Assembly (NCBI GenBank): GCA_016342495.1 | Contig: JAEIOG010000002.1 | Location: 30,057-94,056, forward strand | Direction of reading: 5' to 3' | Length of the DNA: 64,000 bases | DNA from: Phycisphaerae bacterium | GTDB lineage: Bacteria > Planctomycetota > Phycisphaerae > Sedimentisphaerales > SM23-30 | Part shown: positions 42,411 through 51,545 of the stretch, one piece after another | How positions within the stretch are numbered: the first letter of the stretch is position 1 | How the letters are laid out: every line of letters begins with the position of its first letter | Position numbers and translations under genes: made by a program | Notes under the pieces: generated by a model | Seen by the model: the letters and a program-made list of their open reading frames with translations, nothing else | Told to the model about the DNA's origin: nothing | The model's database searches: none

Positions 42411-43565
42411 TTACGCAACTGACATATCGGTTATGACCCCATGTGCTTCTTCGTTACGGAACTCCAGAGTATACTCACCGATAATCTGGCCACACTCATA
42501 ATCCCCTCCTGAAGGCAAAGGCTTATAATGGAAACTGCGACCACTTAGCGGTAAGACTGAAATTCTGGAACTGTCAAGCAGCAGAACAGAATCTTTCGGC
42601 ATCCATCGAGTTGGTATGATTTTACAGACACCAAAATCACTTTCATATATATCAACCATATTAGAAAATGTGCTGTCTTTTGGGCCATAAGAACGCAAGC
42701 CATACATGAAAGAATTAATCATTCTTTTTTGATAGCCATTGACCACAATCAAATCGATATTGCTGTTGCTGGCTTCCCAGATTTTTCGCAAGGCATAATT
42801 GATCTGATTTTCACTTAAGGAAGTGCCCGCGGGGAAACCGCTCTGGCCGGCTTTGAATATATTGGTTTGGATGGAATTGATAATGCCATTCATAGAGCGT
42901 GCGACATTGCTTGAACCTTGCGGGTCAGTTGCCGCCATCCCGCCATTGATGACAGTGTTTTCCAGGTCACGTAATAATTCACGGAGACGTTCCTGTTTTT
43001 GATAATCCAGTTCGTCTGCTAAGCCCAATTGCCGGGCGGCTAAGTCACTGCCGGAAACTTCAACTGAAGATGTAAAAATCTGGGTATAGTTGCTTTTGCG
43101 AATGCGATTAGTAAACCGGGCTGCAGGCTTGTCGGCACCTTCATAGGCAAGGTTGCCCAGGATATGCAGGACTTGATTGTCGGTGAGGTCTTCGGCGGTT
43201 GTACCGGCATAGCCACGCTGAACGGTTAATATATTGCCGCTGACATTAGTTATCACCATCAACTCTAAGCTGCCTTCGGCTTTGATCTGGTCGCCAATTC
43301 TGAAACAAGTGCCATCATCGACAATAAAGCTTGTATCAGCTGATGCATCTGTCCAGCTGCTGTCGTTTATGGTGCCGGTGTTAGGTAGCAGGCTGTCTTC
43401 CAGCCATTCATGGCGAGTGCTGGTTGCGTTATAGAGCGGATCGCCGAGCATTTCCAGCAGAGGTGTTTCATAAGGGCTGACGATACTGATAATATCGGAT
43501 ACATCTTCGGCTATTTCCAGTAAAGTTGACCCTGATGAATAAGTTGCTTTTCCACTAAAACTCAT
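42411..43565 (-). CDS. Major capsid protein, SU10 / DUF5309 type
   Basis: 384 residues with the HK97-type capsid family SU10-like (DUF5309). Typical parts are DVSDIISIVSPYETPLLEML at the start, the beta-rich insertion with VDDGTCFRIGDQIKAEGSLE and ILTVQRGYAGTTA, the long-helix motif ARFTNRIRKSNYTQIFTSSV with VSGSDLAARQLGLADELDYQ and RLRELLRDLENTVINGG, and the C-terminal ESDFGVCKIIPTRWMPKDSV. The frame is fully open without a break. AAGGAAG precedes the ATG. It follows the scaffold gene and precedes an adaptor-like gene, the standard head order. Function as a capsid is confident; whether particles form is not known. Confidence 0.88.
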   Translation of the reverse strand: MSFSGKATYSSGSTLLEIAEDVSDIISIVSPYETPLLEMLGDPLYNATSTRHEWLEDSLLPNTGTINDSSWTDASADTSFIVDDGTCFRIGDQIKAEGSLELMVITNVSGNILTVQRGYAGTTAEDLTDNQVLHILGNLAYEGADKPAARFTNRIRKSNYTQIFTSSVEVSGSDLAARQLGLADELDYQKQERLRELLRDLENTVINGGMAATDPQGSSNVARSMNGIINSIQTNIFKAGQSGFPAGTSLSENQINYALRKIWEASNSNIDLIVVNGYQKRMINSFMYGLRSYGPKDSTFSNMVDIYESDFGVCKIIPTRWMPKDSVLLLDSSRISVLPLSGRSFHYKPLPSGGDYECGQIIGEYTLEFRNEEAHGVITDMSVA

Positions 43566-43617
43566 GTTATCTTCCTTTCAAATAAAATTTTGTTATCCCA
43601 ATTTTGGCAGTAAGTGT

Positions 43618-44154
43618 TTATGAGCGTATCGCACGTCTCATCTTGAGATATTGCTGCATATCACGCCGACTGCCACTTTGTTGAGCCTGATGTGCCAGGT
43701 TATCAATTACATTTTCTGATACTTTTTTGCCGCTGCGCACACCAGCGGTAAGACTGCCGAGATTAGTTGTTGATTTGTTGCTGGCAAACAGATATGGTCG
43801 TTTTATTTGCATTTGTTCGATAACTGATTTGATATCGACATCACCAGCTTCCAAATTTTTCCGAGCCAGCAATATTGCCGCTTCAATATCAACTGCGCCG
43901 CATTGAGCTAATTTTGCGGTAAGCTCATTTTCGAGTTTGGTTTCCTGATACTTCTGCTGAAGATCGTTTTGCTGTTGTTGACTAACCTGCAGTTGGCTGG
44001 TCAAATATTCAACCTGCTGCTCAGCTGTCTGGGCACGTTTGCGATATTTAATCGACTCGGTTACCGGCACCATCTGGTTAATCTCGTCATTAGTCCTGTT
44101 TACCCCGTCATCATTTGATGATAGGCCCGTTAGCTTCTGCTGTTGCTGTGACAT
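43618..44154 (-). CDS. Phage scaffold-like protein
   Basis: 178 residues, start at the ATG with GGAGG five bases upstream; an earlier ATG at 44166 would include that site. Mainly helical: polar N-terminus rich in Gln and Asn, coiled coil (KYRKRAQTAEQQVEYLTSQL, QVSQQQQNDLQQKYQETKLE), then a small helical domain (LAQCGAVDIEAAILLARKNL) and a basic C-terminus (RRDMQQYLKMRRAIRS). Low sequence conservation, a coiled coil and a basic tail that binds the capsid shell fit a head scaffold, and the location between portal and capsid genes is the classical one. No protease gene is present. Confidence 0.7.
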   Translation of the reverse strand: MSQQQQKLTGLSSNDDGVNRTNDEINQMVPVTESIKYRKRAQTAEQQVEYLTSQLQVSQQQQNDLQQKYQETKLENELTAKLAQCGAVDIEAAILLARKNLEAGDVDIKSVIEQMQIKRPYLFASNKSTTNLGSLTAGVRSGKKVSENVIDNLAHQAQQSGSRRDMQQYLKMRRAIRS

Positions 44155-44188
44155 ACTGTCCTCCATAAAAAATTTGAGTTATAAAAAT

Positions 44189-45757
44189 TTAGAAACATTC
44201 TTTTACATCGCTTTGATAGCCCAGCTCTTTGAATATTTGTTCGGCGGGCAGGCCCAATTCTTTTTTCATTGTTGCTTCCTGTAATTTTTCAATTATGTTT
44301 TCTGGTAATGGGCTGGACCAGTGCAGATCTATTTCACGTTCATCAGGGGTGGTTCGATATAGACCGGTTTTATCTAAAGCTAACAATATCAACGAGCACA
44401 TATCTTTTATGCCCTGGCCATAAGATTGCCTTTTGCGTTCGGTCTTGGATAGCAGGCCCATCAGGGTAACTTTCAGGGCGACTGCACTGGTAAGATTACC
44501 AACCTTGCCGGTTAAGATACCGGCGGCTACCGATGCTACGCCACTGGCCTTTTCCAGAGCCTGGCGAATATCTTCGATATGTGATTTTTCGCTGGGGCTT
44601 TCGTCATCGCCTCCAAATTCTTCAATTGATGCTTCAGGGTTATCGGTGCTCCACATACGTCCCGGTGCTATGGCTCGATTTTCAAAGCTATCAATGCCTT
44701 TACCAAGATACATTTTAAAACTCTGAAATGTTACACGACTGGCACGGTCACTTAAACGGGTATTGAGTTCATCCTGTAGCCCGATCAAAGGTTCGACATC
44801 ACTTTGACCTCCGTATCGCATGGGCATAGGCATATTCTGTATATGGACCACTGGAATTTCACCCAGCGGGTTAATACCCTGAGCGACCAGTTCCTGATCT
44901 TCATAACGCTGCCAATGATTGGCACTTATCACTTCGACATTATGGGTTTCTTTTTGACGACTGACATTTTTGCCATGGTGATTAATTGCATCAATAATAT
45001 TTTTATTTTCTTCGAGCTGATTATGCAATTGCCAATAGTGTTGAACATAAAAATCGATATTATGATAATTATTTTCAGAAAGGACAGGAACAGCACGCGG
45101 AGCTTCAATCGCCTCAAGTATAATATTTTTTGCTTTTTCCAGCACAATTGAAAGTTCAGGCCCGATGCTGCTATGCTGATCCTGCCGGGTTTGCGAATGA
45201 GACTGAATAAATTGTTCGTCCCACCTTAAAATAATATCCACGAATCCATAAATGCCACCCAGCATGGCAAGTGACTGAAAAAATGTCATGCCGCCATTGG
45301 CCTGGAAGATGGTATTCAATATGGTTTCGATTTCTTTGGCCCGTTCAGTATTTTTAGCGCGACAGGAAATATTGAAAGGCTTGCCAAAAAGGAAATCGAC
45401 CTGGGTATCAATTCGCCAGGCAATATCATTTTCGATAACAACTTCTTTTCTTTTGACACCGGCAACTGCGGTGCCGCCGGTTATGCCGCCATAGAAGCTG
45501 TGAGTTAGCCCGGTGATGCGAGGTGGCAGACCATATTCCTGACCCTGGCGGTAAGGACGTGGGTTGTCGTTGTCAGGGGTGTTGGTATCAGTTCCATACG
45601 TAATATCGGTGATTGGATTATGGTAATAATTCCAGAGTTTTTCGTAATACAAGTTGGCATCGATGGCATTTTCGCCGACCAGCCAACTGACAAAATTTTC
45701 ATCCAGAACTGATTTATCACCTGGTACATCATTAAAAATCAAAAAATCAAATCCCAT
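44189..45757 (-). CDS. Phage portal protein, SPP1 Gp6-like
   Basis: 522 residues. Family features are IDTQVDFLFGKPFNISC, the helix MTFFQSLAMLGGIYGFVDII, a clip/stem part with NPLGEIPVVHIQNMPMPMRY, and the strong SDVEPLIGLQDELNTRLSDR with ASRVTFQSFKMYLGKG, then a helical crown GVASVAAGILTGKVGNLTSA and LKVTLMGLLSKTERKRQSYG. The portal forms a dodecameric ring through which DNA enters the head. The frame is intact, AGGAG precedes the ATG, and 34 bases separate it from the scaffold gene. It is the first gene of the cassette; no terminase gene lies upstream, only 678 bases of non-coding DNA. Confidence 0.85.
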   Translation of the reverse strand: MGFDFLIFNDVPGDKSVLDENFVSWLVGENAIDANLYYEKLWNYYHNPITDITYGTDTNTPDNDNPRPYRQGQEYGLPPRITGLTHSFYGGITGGTAVAGVKRKEVVIENDIAWRIDTQVDFLFGKPFNISCRAKNTERAKEIETILNTIFQANGGMTFFQSLAMLGGIYGFVDIILRWDEQFIQSHSQTRQDQHSSIGPELSIVLEKAKNIILEAIEAPRAVPVLSENNYHNIDFYVQHYWQLHNQLEENKNIIDAINHHGKNVSRQKETHNVEVISANHWQRYEDQELVAQGINPLGEIPVVHIQNMPMPMRYGGQSDVEPLIGLQDELNTRLSDRASRVTFQSFKMYLGKGIDSFENRAIAPGRMWSTDNPEASIEEFGGDDESPSEKSHIEDIRQALEKASGVASVAAGILTGKVGNLTSAVALKVTLMGLLSKTERKRQSYGQGIKDMCSLILLALDKTGLYRTTPDEREIDLHWSSPLPENIIEKLQEATMKKELGLPAEQIFKELGYQSDVKECF

Positions 45758-45996
45758 TGTAACACTCCTGTAATTATCAAATATTTTCAGCTTGCAAAAA
45801 AACAGTCCCTCTACCCTAAACAGTCAATCTGCGCAAACGGTATAGCAATTTTATTAGAAAATGGATATAAACCCGTTTTTCCTATGAAAAAAATTTAATT
45901 TTATATTCTACCCCTATGCGCGATCGGTAGGCCAGGACAAGTGGCGTAAGCTTCCGGTTTGTGATTTATTTCATTGCCACGCGGCGAAAATCAATC

Positions 45997-46024
45997 GTCC
46001 ACGCGATGGCGCTTGTGGTTATAG
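45997..46024 (+). repeat. 28-bp dispersed repeat, copy 2
   Basis: Begins GTCCACGCGATG and ends GGTTATAG, differing from 8481-8508 at three positions. The flanking AATC..GGCGA bases also partly agree, so the repeat unit may be longer. Confidence 0.7.
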
Positions 46025-46038
46025 GGTTTGGCTGTTCA

Positions 46039-46064
46039 TTAGCACGGCAATTGCGTTTCGTGCT
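46039..46064 (+). repeat. AGCACG stem-loop repeat, copy 2
   Basis: Arms TTAGCACGGC and GTTTCGTGCT as at 1018-1043, with a different 6-base centre. The two copies keep the AGCACG/CGTGCT pairing. Confidence 0.6.
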
Positions 46065-46435
46065 ATTCAGGATAATTAGAAGAATAATACTTCTTAGGTT
46101 GCAAATTTATATGTATTTTTTTCCCATTGTTTAGGTTGTTTAATATTGTTGATAGGTGTTCGCGCTATGTCATCTGCTTATCATAGCTGAAATTATTATT
46201 TTGATAAGTCCTCCATTTACAGATAGTTATGATCCTTGCGGGGTATGTTCATTTATTGACAGGAACAATATCTACTACGACACCTTAAACTAACCTTAGA
46301 AAAACATGAAACACGTGGTATGGTTTGTACTTAAAATATCTTCTTTAAAAAAGCTGGACAAATTCCGGCATCTAAAATATCATTTCGATAATTATTTATG
46401 CAAACAATGACAATAACTCTAATTGGAAAATACAT

Positions 46436-47848
46436 ATGACAACTGACTTGAATACCAGAATTCAAACCGTAGCGAAAACTCTTGAGCAAAATGGCCAGGG
46501 GCATCTGCTGAAATATATTGACGAGCTTTCTGACAATCAGAAGTTAAGTTTTGTTGAACAGCTGGAAAAACTTGATTTTGGTATGCTTAACGACCTTATC
46601 GAAAAGCATGTTAAAAATGAATCACATTATGAGCTACCCGAAAATATTCTGCCACCAGAGGTTTATCCGCTGGTCCCGGGCGATGATCTGAAAGAAAAAT
46701 ACTGTCAGGCTACCAAGCTTGGCCAGAACATGATCGCGGCCAACAAAGTCGCCGCCTTTACCGTAGCTGGTGGCATGGGAACCCGACTGAGCTTCGATGG
46801 GCCCAAAGGTAATTTCCCCGCTACCCCAATCAAAAACAAATCGCTCTTCAACGTTTTCGCTGAATATATTCAGGCCAGCCAGAAACGTTATGGCAGCGTT
46901 ATCCCCTGGTATATCATGACCAGCCCTTCTAACCACGCTGCTACAGTCAAAAGTTTCGAAGATAATAACTATTTCGGTCTTAATCCTGATGATGTTATGA
47001 TGTTCCCGCAGAATATGATGCCCTGCTTTGGGTTTGATGGAAAAATCATCTTAGCTGAAAAAGATTCGATGGCACTTTCACCTGATGGCCATGGCGGCTC
47101 GCTGCGTGCTCTTTATACTTCTGGTGCTATCGATGATATGACTAAGCGTGGCGTTGAATATATCAGCTATTTCCAAATCGACAATCCGATTGTTTATTGC
47201 GTCGACCCGCTTTTTGTTGGTCTGCATGCCATGGACAAAGCCCAGATGTCCAGCAAAGCTGTTATTAAATGTGAACCACTGGAAAAAGTGGGTAATTTCA
47301 CAATCGTCGATGGTCGAGTAACCGTTATCGAATATAGCGACCTGCCCGATGAGTTGGCTTATCAGAAAAATGAAGATGGGAAATTATTATTTGAATCAGG
47401 TTCGATAGCTATCCATATTATCAGCCGTGATTTTGTCCAGAGTATCAATGCCAAAGGTTTTTCATTGCCGTGGCATAGAGCTGTTAAGAAAATCCCGTTT
47501 ATCGACAACGATGGCAACACTAACAACCCTGAAAAGCCTAATGGCGTCAAACTGGAATCATTTGTTTTTGATGCATTGCCATTGGCCAGCGAATCGGTCA
47601 TTTTAGGTATCGACCGTGATGAACAGTTCGCACCAATTAAAAATGCCACCGGCACCGATTCTATCGACAGCTCACGGGAATTGCAGATCGCAAGGGCGTG
47701 TCGCTGGTTAGCTGCTGCGGGGATTGAAGTGCCGACCGGTACTCCGGTGGAAATTTCTTCCGACTTCGCCCTCGACCCCCAAGAGCTCAAAGCCAAAAAA
47801 TCCGAAATCCCCCCCATAACCCCCGGCGAAGAATTATATCTTGGATAA
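46436..47848 (+). CDS. UDP-N-acetylhexosamine pyrophosphorylase, eukaryotic UAP1 type
   Basis: Makes UDP-GlcNAc (or UDP-GalNAc) from UTP and sugar 1-phosphate. 470 residues of the UDPGP fold: helical N-terminus (EQNGQGHLLKYIDELSDNQK, close to UAP1), the nucleotide loop AAFTVAGGMGTRLSFDGPKG with an M where UAP1 usually has Q, WYIMTSPSNHAATVKSF, SYFQIDNPIVYCVDPLFVG, and the acceptor part LPWHRAVKKIPFID and NNPEKPNGVKLESFVFDALP. This is not the usual bacterial GlmU, so it is a plausible marker of lineage. A terminator with a CCCCC/GGGGG stem (47865-47881) follows. It feeds glycan and lipid A synthesis. Confidence 0.85.
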   Translation: MTTDLNTRIQTVAKTLEQNGQGHLLKYIDELSDNQKLSFVEQLEKLDFGMLNDLIEKHVKNESHYELPENILPPEVYPLVPGDDLKEKYCQATKLGQNMIAANKVAAFTVAGGMGTRLSFDGPKGNFPATPIKNKSLFNVFAEYIQASQKRYGSVIPWYIMTSPSNHAATVKSFEDNNYFGLNPDDVMMFPQNMMPCFGFDGKIILAEKDSMALSPDGHGGSLRALYTSGAIDDMTKRGVEYISYFQIDNPIVYCVDPLFVGLHAMDKAQMSSKAVIKCEPLEKVGNFTIVDGRVTVIEYSDLPDELAYQKNEDGKLLFESGSIAIHIISRDFVQSINAKGFSLPWHRAVKKIPFIDNDGNTNNPEKPNGVKLESFVFDALPLASESVILGIDRDEQFAPIKNATGTDSIDSSRELQIARACRWLAAAGIEVPTGTPVEISSDFALDPQELKAKKSEIPPITPGEELYLG

Positions 47849-47856
47849 AAAAATCG

Positions 47857-47889
47857 TAAATCAGCCCCCAATTTTCGGGGGATTTTTTA
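47857..47889 (+). terminator. Intrinsic terminator of the UAP1-like gene
   Basis: CCCCC (47865-47869) and GGGGG (47877-47881) flank a 7-base loop, followed by A and six T (47883-47888). Confidence 0.75.
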
Positions 47890-47913
47890 ATAAAGAAAAA
47901 TAGGATTGGTATG

Positions 47914-48222
47914 ATGTTTAGAAATTCCCTTATATTTTTGCTTATATCTGGCATATTATTAATGGTTGGTTGTCAGCCTGATATTATTGTACATGACAAA
48001 TATGGCAAACCAATACCACAAGTAAAAATAACTGGCCATTCTCTGTCAATTAGTGGTCAACATACTTTTACAGACAATAATGGCCATGCCAACATTCCAT
48101 GGTGTATACAAGGTACGCGATGGATTGGTGCAGAAAAACAGGGATATTACCCCACAAACAGTATTGATATCGATCAACCTAAACCAATTATAATCATCCT
48201 CGAAGCCAGCTTTGCCCCATAG
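47914..48222 (+). CDS. Small lipoprotein with beta-sandwich-like domain
   Basis: About 102 residues with a lipobox in LISGILLMVGC, so an envelope lipoprotein. After the Cys, PDIIVHDKYGKPIPQVKITG and HTFTDNNGHANIPWCIQGTR resemble a carboxypeptidase-regulatory-like or prealbumin-like fold in which a Pro-rich short strand and a GHANI turn are typical. The start may also be the ATG three bases earlier. It sits between the UAP1-like gene and a convergent minus-strand membrane gene. No partner known. Confidence 0.65.
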   Translation: MFRNSLIFLLISGILLMVGCQPDIIVHDKYGKPIPQVKITGHSLSISGQHTFTDNNGHANIPWCIQGTRWIGAEKQGYYPTNSIDIDQPKPIIIILEASFAP

Positions 48223-48241
48223 TATTTCATGTAACTATTGA

Positions 48242-48685
48242 TCAGAATCGAAACTGGCTGGCAGCTTCGTAGGGAGTTGCCATTTCTGCGAGTTCAAAAT
48301 GGTTGTAGATTGATGTTGAATTTGCCTTTTTTTGCTGACGAGCTTTTCTCTTCATTTGTTCATGCTGAACCCAAAAAAATAGTATCATTAAGGCTATTAA
48401 TAATACCACTAGAATTTTTTCCAGCCATATTACTCTTCTGATGCTTTTTGATTTTTTAATTTCGCCATTTTCCACTAATATCCCAGCATATTTTTTCGCT
48501 GAGATCATGCCGAAAATTAAAAAAGCACAAAAAAATGAAGTTCCCAGGCAAAATTCATTAGCAAAAAATTCATCACGTTGAATTATACCATAAACACCCC
48601 CATTAGCCATTAACCCAAGGACAGGAGCCCAGTAAACAAAAGCTTTATATTTAGCAACAGTTTTGGCATCATGTTTTTTTTCCAA
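48242..48685 (-). CDS. Hypothetical membrane protein, about three helices
   Basis: 147 residues from a TTG start with GGATA upstream; no closer ATG would keep the first helix. Helices are about WAPVLGLMANGGVYGII, EFCLGTSFFCAFLIFGMISA and LEKILVVLLIALMILFFWVQ, and a basic segment (HEQMKRKARQQKKA) and polar end follow. I do not recognise the family, and the gene looks like an accessory small membrane protein. The start is uncertain. Confidence 0.5.
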   Translation of the reverse strand: MEKKHDAKTVAKYKAFVYWAPVLGLMANGGVYGIIQRDEFFANEFCLGTSFFCAFLIFGMISAKKYAGILVENGEIKKSKSIRRVIWLEKILVVLLIALMILFFWVQHEQMKRKARQQKKANSTSIYNHFELAEMATPYEAASQFRF

Positions 48686-48725
48686 TATTATCTTTATCCA
48701 TTTTTCTTTTCCTACTGAATATTAC

Positions 48726-48774
48726 GGTTGAGCTGTCTGCTCCATCGGGCTGCTTCGCAGACCGCTGCCACCCC
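48726..48774 (+). repeat. About 50-bp dispersed repeat (CCATCGGGCT), copy 2
   Basis: Shares GGTTGAG, CCATCGGGCT and TGCCACCCC with 37222-37272 in the same order. It lies between two minus-strand hypothetical genes. Confidence 0.7.
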
Positions 48775-48793
48775 GCCGATAGGGTTAAATTTG

Positions 48794-49261
48794 CTAGTGT
48801 TTACTCATAAACACTCTATATCGCCCATTCTCTACGATTTCTTTATCAATCAGCATATGAACGTAAGGTATACTTGTTGGATAAAGATAATAGCGATAAT
48901 AACAGTTTATATCTTTCGGAACATACCAGCCACGCCAACGGTTTTCGACTCGCCTTTTGATTATGTCATCAAATCGTTCCCAACCATCATTTACATTCCG
49001 TAAATGCATGTCATCTATTGTTATGTCAATCCATTTTTGAGGAGCAATTAATTCTATTTCCCAATCAGGAGTTGTAACAACACCAATCCGATATCCGGAA
49101 TAGCTGCAATAAACACTATTTACAACCATTACATTTTCAGGTACCTCTTCTTTGAAAATTTTCTTATAATTTTCCTGATTATTTCCTTCATGCCAAATCG
49201 GCCTGATTTCTCCGCAACCTACAAAAAATAACATCATAATAACAAAAACATAAAATCTCAT
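48794..49261 (-). CDS. Hypothetical lipoprotein
   Basis: 155 residues from the ATG giving MRFYVFVIMMLFFVGCGEIR, a signal peptide with lipobox (FFVGC, Cys 16), AAAGG nine bases upstream; the longer frame adds 11 charged residues. The mature part has strands and a tryptophan-rich segment (WRGWYVPKDINCYYRYYLYP, YRIGVVTTPDWEIELIAPQK), unlike a named family. An envelope role is inferred from the lipobox only. It lies upstream of the previous minus-strand membrane gene, possibly in one transcript. Confidence 0.6.
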   Translation of the reverse strand: MRFYVFVIMMLFFVGCGEIRPIWHEGNNQENYKKIFKEEVPENVMVVNSVYCSYSGYRIGVVTTPDWEIELIAPQKWIDITIDDMHLRNVNDGWERFDDIIKRRVENRWRGWYVPKDINCYYRYYLYPTSIPYVHMLIDKEIVENGRYRVFMSKH

Positions 49262-49325
49262 AACATGTATCCTTTCTTCTTTGCGCCTTGGCAACTTTGC
49301 GTGAGAATAAATCTGTGGACGATTT

Positions 49326-51410
49326 CTACTCCGAAGGCTCCCACAATTCCGTGAATGGTATTTCCACTTCCTTGCCTTCGATTCTAATGACTGCGCTTTG
49401 GCGTTTGCGATGGAGACGCACGACTATCCCTTCCCGTTTGAAATTTAAGACCCACACGGTATCGCCTTTACGAATCTTTTCGACAAATGCCTGCTGACGT
49501 AAAGCCAATGGTGTGCTGGCGGCCAACTCATAGATTTTTTCATTTAGCTCCAATGCTTTCTGGGCCCATTGCTTGGGGGCATTTTGCATTTGTTGGCCAA
49601 AATCTTTGATGGCCTTACGCACCTGTCGCATTGACTTATCGACTTCCTGGTCAGCCAACTCTTGCAGTTTATCCCGCTGTTGAGCTGTAACATCCAATCG
49701 CTCGGCGGCTAATACTTGCATTCCATGGGCGGCATCAAGTTTAGCCTGGGCTTCATCGCGGAGCTGTTCTGTCTGGACGCGGGTATTCTGCAATTGATTA
49801 ATCAAATCATTATCAGCGGAATCTTCTTTTTTAGAAAGCTTTCTCGCATGACTGACAACTTTTTTGGGCATTCCCAGCTTACTGACAATCGCCAAAGCAT
49901 TACTGCTGCCAGGCATCCCAATTAACAATTCATAAGTTGGACGCAATGTTTCAACATCAAACTGCACCGAACCATTTTCCACCCTGTCGGTGGCAAAAGC
50001 GAAATTCTTCAACTGGCCCAGATGCGTAGTTACAATTGTTTTGGCTTTTAAATCCAGAAGTCTCTGCAAAATCGCCTGGCCCAGCGCCGCCCCTTCATTT
50101 GGGTCAGTGCCGGCACCGAGTTCATCCAACAGCACCAGCGAATCATCACCCGCCCGATTGAGCACACCGACAATCTGTTTTACATGAGCCGAAAAGGTAC
50201 TTAAGCTTTGGGCGATACTCTGCTCATCTCCGATATCAGCAAAAACCTGTTTATAAATCGGTATACAACTGTCAGCCCAGGCCGGTATGTGCATACCGCT
50301 TTGAGCCATCAGCGCCAGCAGACCAATCGTCTTTAATGTTATTGTTTTGCCACCGGTGTTAGGCCCGGTCAAAAGCAGCATATCAAAATCTTCGCCCAGG
50401 CGAACATCAATAGGAACGATTTCTTTTTCTGCATTTGATATAGATTCATTTTGCTCCATCACCAAGGCCAACAATAGCGGATGCCGTGCCTTTCGCAGTT
50501 TCAATATCTGGCCCGGGGCAACTTCTGGAGCATTCATATTATAAACCATGCTGAATTTAGCTTTGGCATAAGTTAAATCGATAAGGCCCAAAATTTTAAT
50601 GCTCTGAATAATATCTTCTTTGCGATCTAAGACCAGGCGTGTTAATTCCCAGAGAATCCGCGAAATTTCACTTTGCTCCTGAAAATGCAAATTTTCCAGT
50701 TCATTGCTAAGCTCTACTAAAGCATGTGGCTCCATATACAGGGCATTGCCTGTATTAGAATGATCGACTACAACACCCTGGACCAAATGACGATAATTAG
50801 CTTTGACCAGGATAACTGCCCGGCCATTGCGGGTAATAAACTGATCGTTGGCGACGGCTTTGGCCATCTCCGAACCGCTCATTAAAGCTTTATATTTTCT
50901 CTGGATTCGGGTCTTCACCCCATCGGTAGCCCGGCGAATCTGGTTTAATTTTTCCGATGCCTGATCCCGCACATTTTCATAGCCATCCACACATCGAAAA
51001 ATCTCGGCTACCAGGTCGACAAAATCGCCCAGGCCAAAGGCCAGTTTTTTGAGCATTAGATATTCATTGTCGAGCTTCTCGAAAAACTGTTTCAAAAGCG
51101 TAGCCGCTTCGAGGGTTTCAGCAATTTTCAATAAATCAGCGGCTTCCAGAACCGACTTGCTTTTACCGACCCGGTCAATTATCAAATTCAGGTCACGAAT
51201 CCCTTTCATAGGCACCCGCACGGATTGTTCCAGCAATTTCCGAAGTTGCGAAGTTTCAGCTAATCGTCCTTTAACCCAATTGGCATCAGCAGAAGGATAA
51301 AGCCCCATAACCGCAATTCGTCCGGGGTCACTGGTAGCGAAGTTGGCCAGAAGTTTCTTCACTGCGCCAAATTCTAATACTTTCAAACTATGTTCTTCAA
51401 TTTTCGCCAA
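49326..51410 (-). CDS. mutS2: MutS2 without Smr domain
   Basis: MutS-like ATPase of the MutS2 group, which acts on recombination intermediates and collided ribosomes. 694 residues from a TTG start with CGGAG eight bases upstream. Core (LEFGAVKKLLANFATSDPGR), lever helices and the ATPase: LLTGPNTGGKTITLKTIGLL (Walker A), LVLLDELGAGTDPNEGAALG (Walker B), AKTIVTTHLGQLKNFAF; then coiled coil (ENDLINQLQNTRVQTEQL-like) and a KOW-like end (RKGDTVWVLNFKREGIVVRL). It stops after PFTELWEPSE. The usual ~90-residue Smr nuclease domain is missing, making it about 90 residues short. Confidence 0.9.
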   Translation of the reverse strand: MAKIEEHSLKVLEFGAVKKLLANFATSDPGRIAVMGLYPSADANWVKGRLAETSQLRKLLEQSVRVPMKGIRDLNLIIDRVGKSKSVLEAADLLKIAETLEAATLLKQFFEKLDNEYLMLKKLAFGLGDFVDLVAEIFRCVDGYENVRDQASEKLNQIRRATDGVKTRIQRKYKALMSGSEMAKAVANDQFITRNGRAVILVKANYRHLVQGVVVDHSNTGNALYMEPHALVELSNELENLHFQEQSEISRILWELTRLVLDRKEDIIQSIKILGLIDLTYAKAKFSMVYNMNAPEVAPGQILKLRKARHPLLLALVMEQNESISNAEKEIVPIDVRLGEDFDMLLLTGPNTGGKTITLKTIGLLALMAQSGMHIPAWADSCIPIYKQVFADIGDEQSIAQSLSTFSAHVKQIVGVLNRAGDDSLVLLDELGAGTDPNEGAALGQAILQRLLDLKAKTIVTTHLGQLKNFAFATDRVENGSVQFDVETLRPTYELLIGMPGSSNALAIVSKLGMPKKVVSHARKLSKKEDSADNDLINQLQNTRVQTEQLRDEAQAKLDAAHGMQVLAAERLDVTAQQRDKLQELADQEVDKSMRQVRKAIKDFGQQMQNAPKQWAQKALELNEKIYELAASTPLALRQQAFVEKIRKGDTVWVLNFKREGIVVRLHRKRQSAVIRIEGKEVEIPFTELWEPSE

Positions 51411-51486
51411 CTAATCGCTCCGGTTCATATTCAATCAATAATTTCAATCTAAACTTATACAAATAATAAAGCCATTTTACAATAAA

Positions 51487-51522
51487 AAAAAGCTGCCATA
51501 AGCATAAACTCATAGCAGCCTT
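51487..51522 (-). terminator. Probable terminator of the repeat-protein gene
   Basis: On the minus strand GGCTGCTAT pairs with ATGGCAGCT around a loop, and a run of T follows. Lies 24 bases after the stop of the surface protein gene. Confidence 0.6.
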
Positions 51523-51545
51523 TATATGTAATTGAAAATCACAGA

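Larger units (their letters stand above)
45758..46435. other. Long intergenic region between phage cassette and UAP1-like gene
   Basis: 678 bases between divergent genes. It holds a copy of the 28-bp repeat (45997-46024) and of the AGCACG stem-loop (46039-46064), and a GCGTAAGCTTCCG segment at 45943 also present near 1109. No terminase, repressor, integrase or other small gene is recognised. Promoters for both flanking genes are expected here but not identified with confidence. Confidence 0.55.

Noticed and set aside
40833..45757. Complete prophage with attachment sites
   Set aside because: No integrase, repressor, terminase or tail gene and no convincing direct repeat of att type at the two borders was seen.
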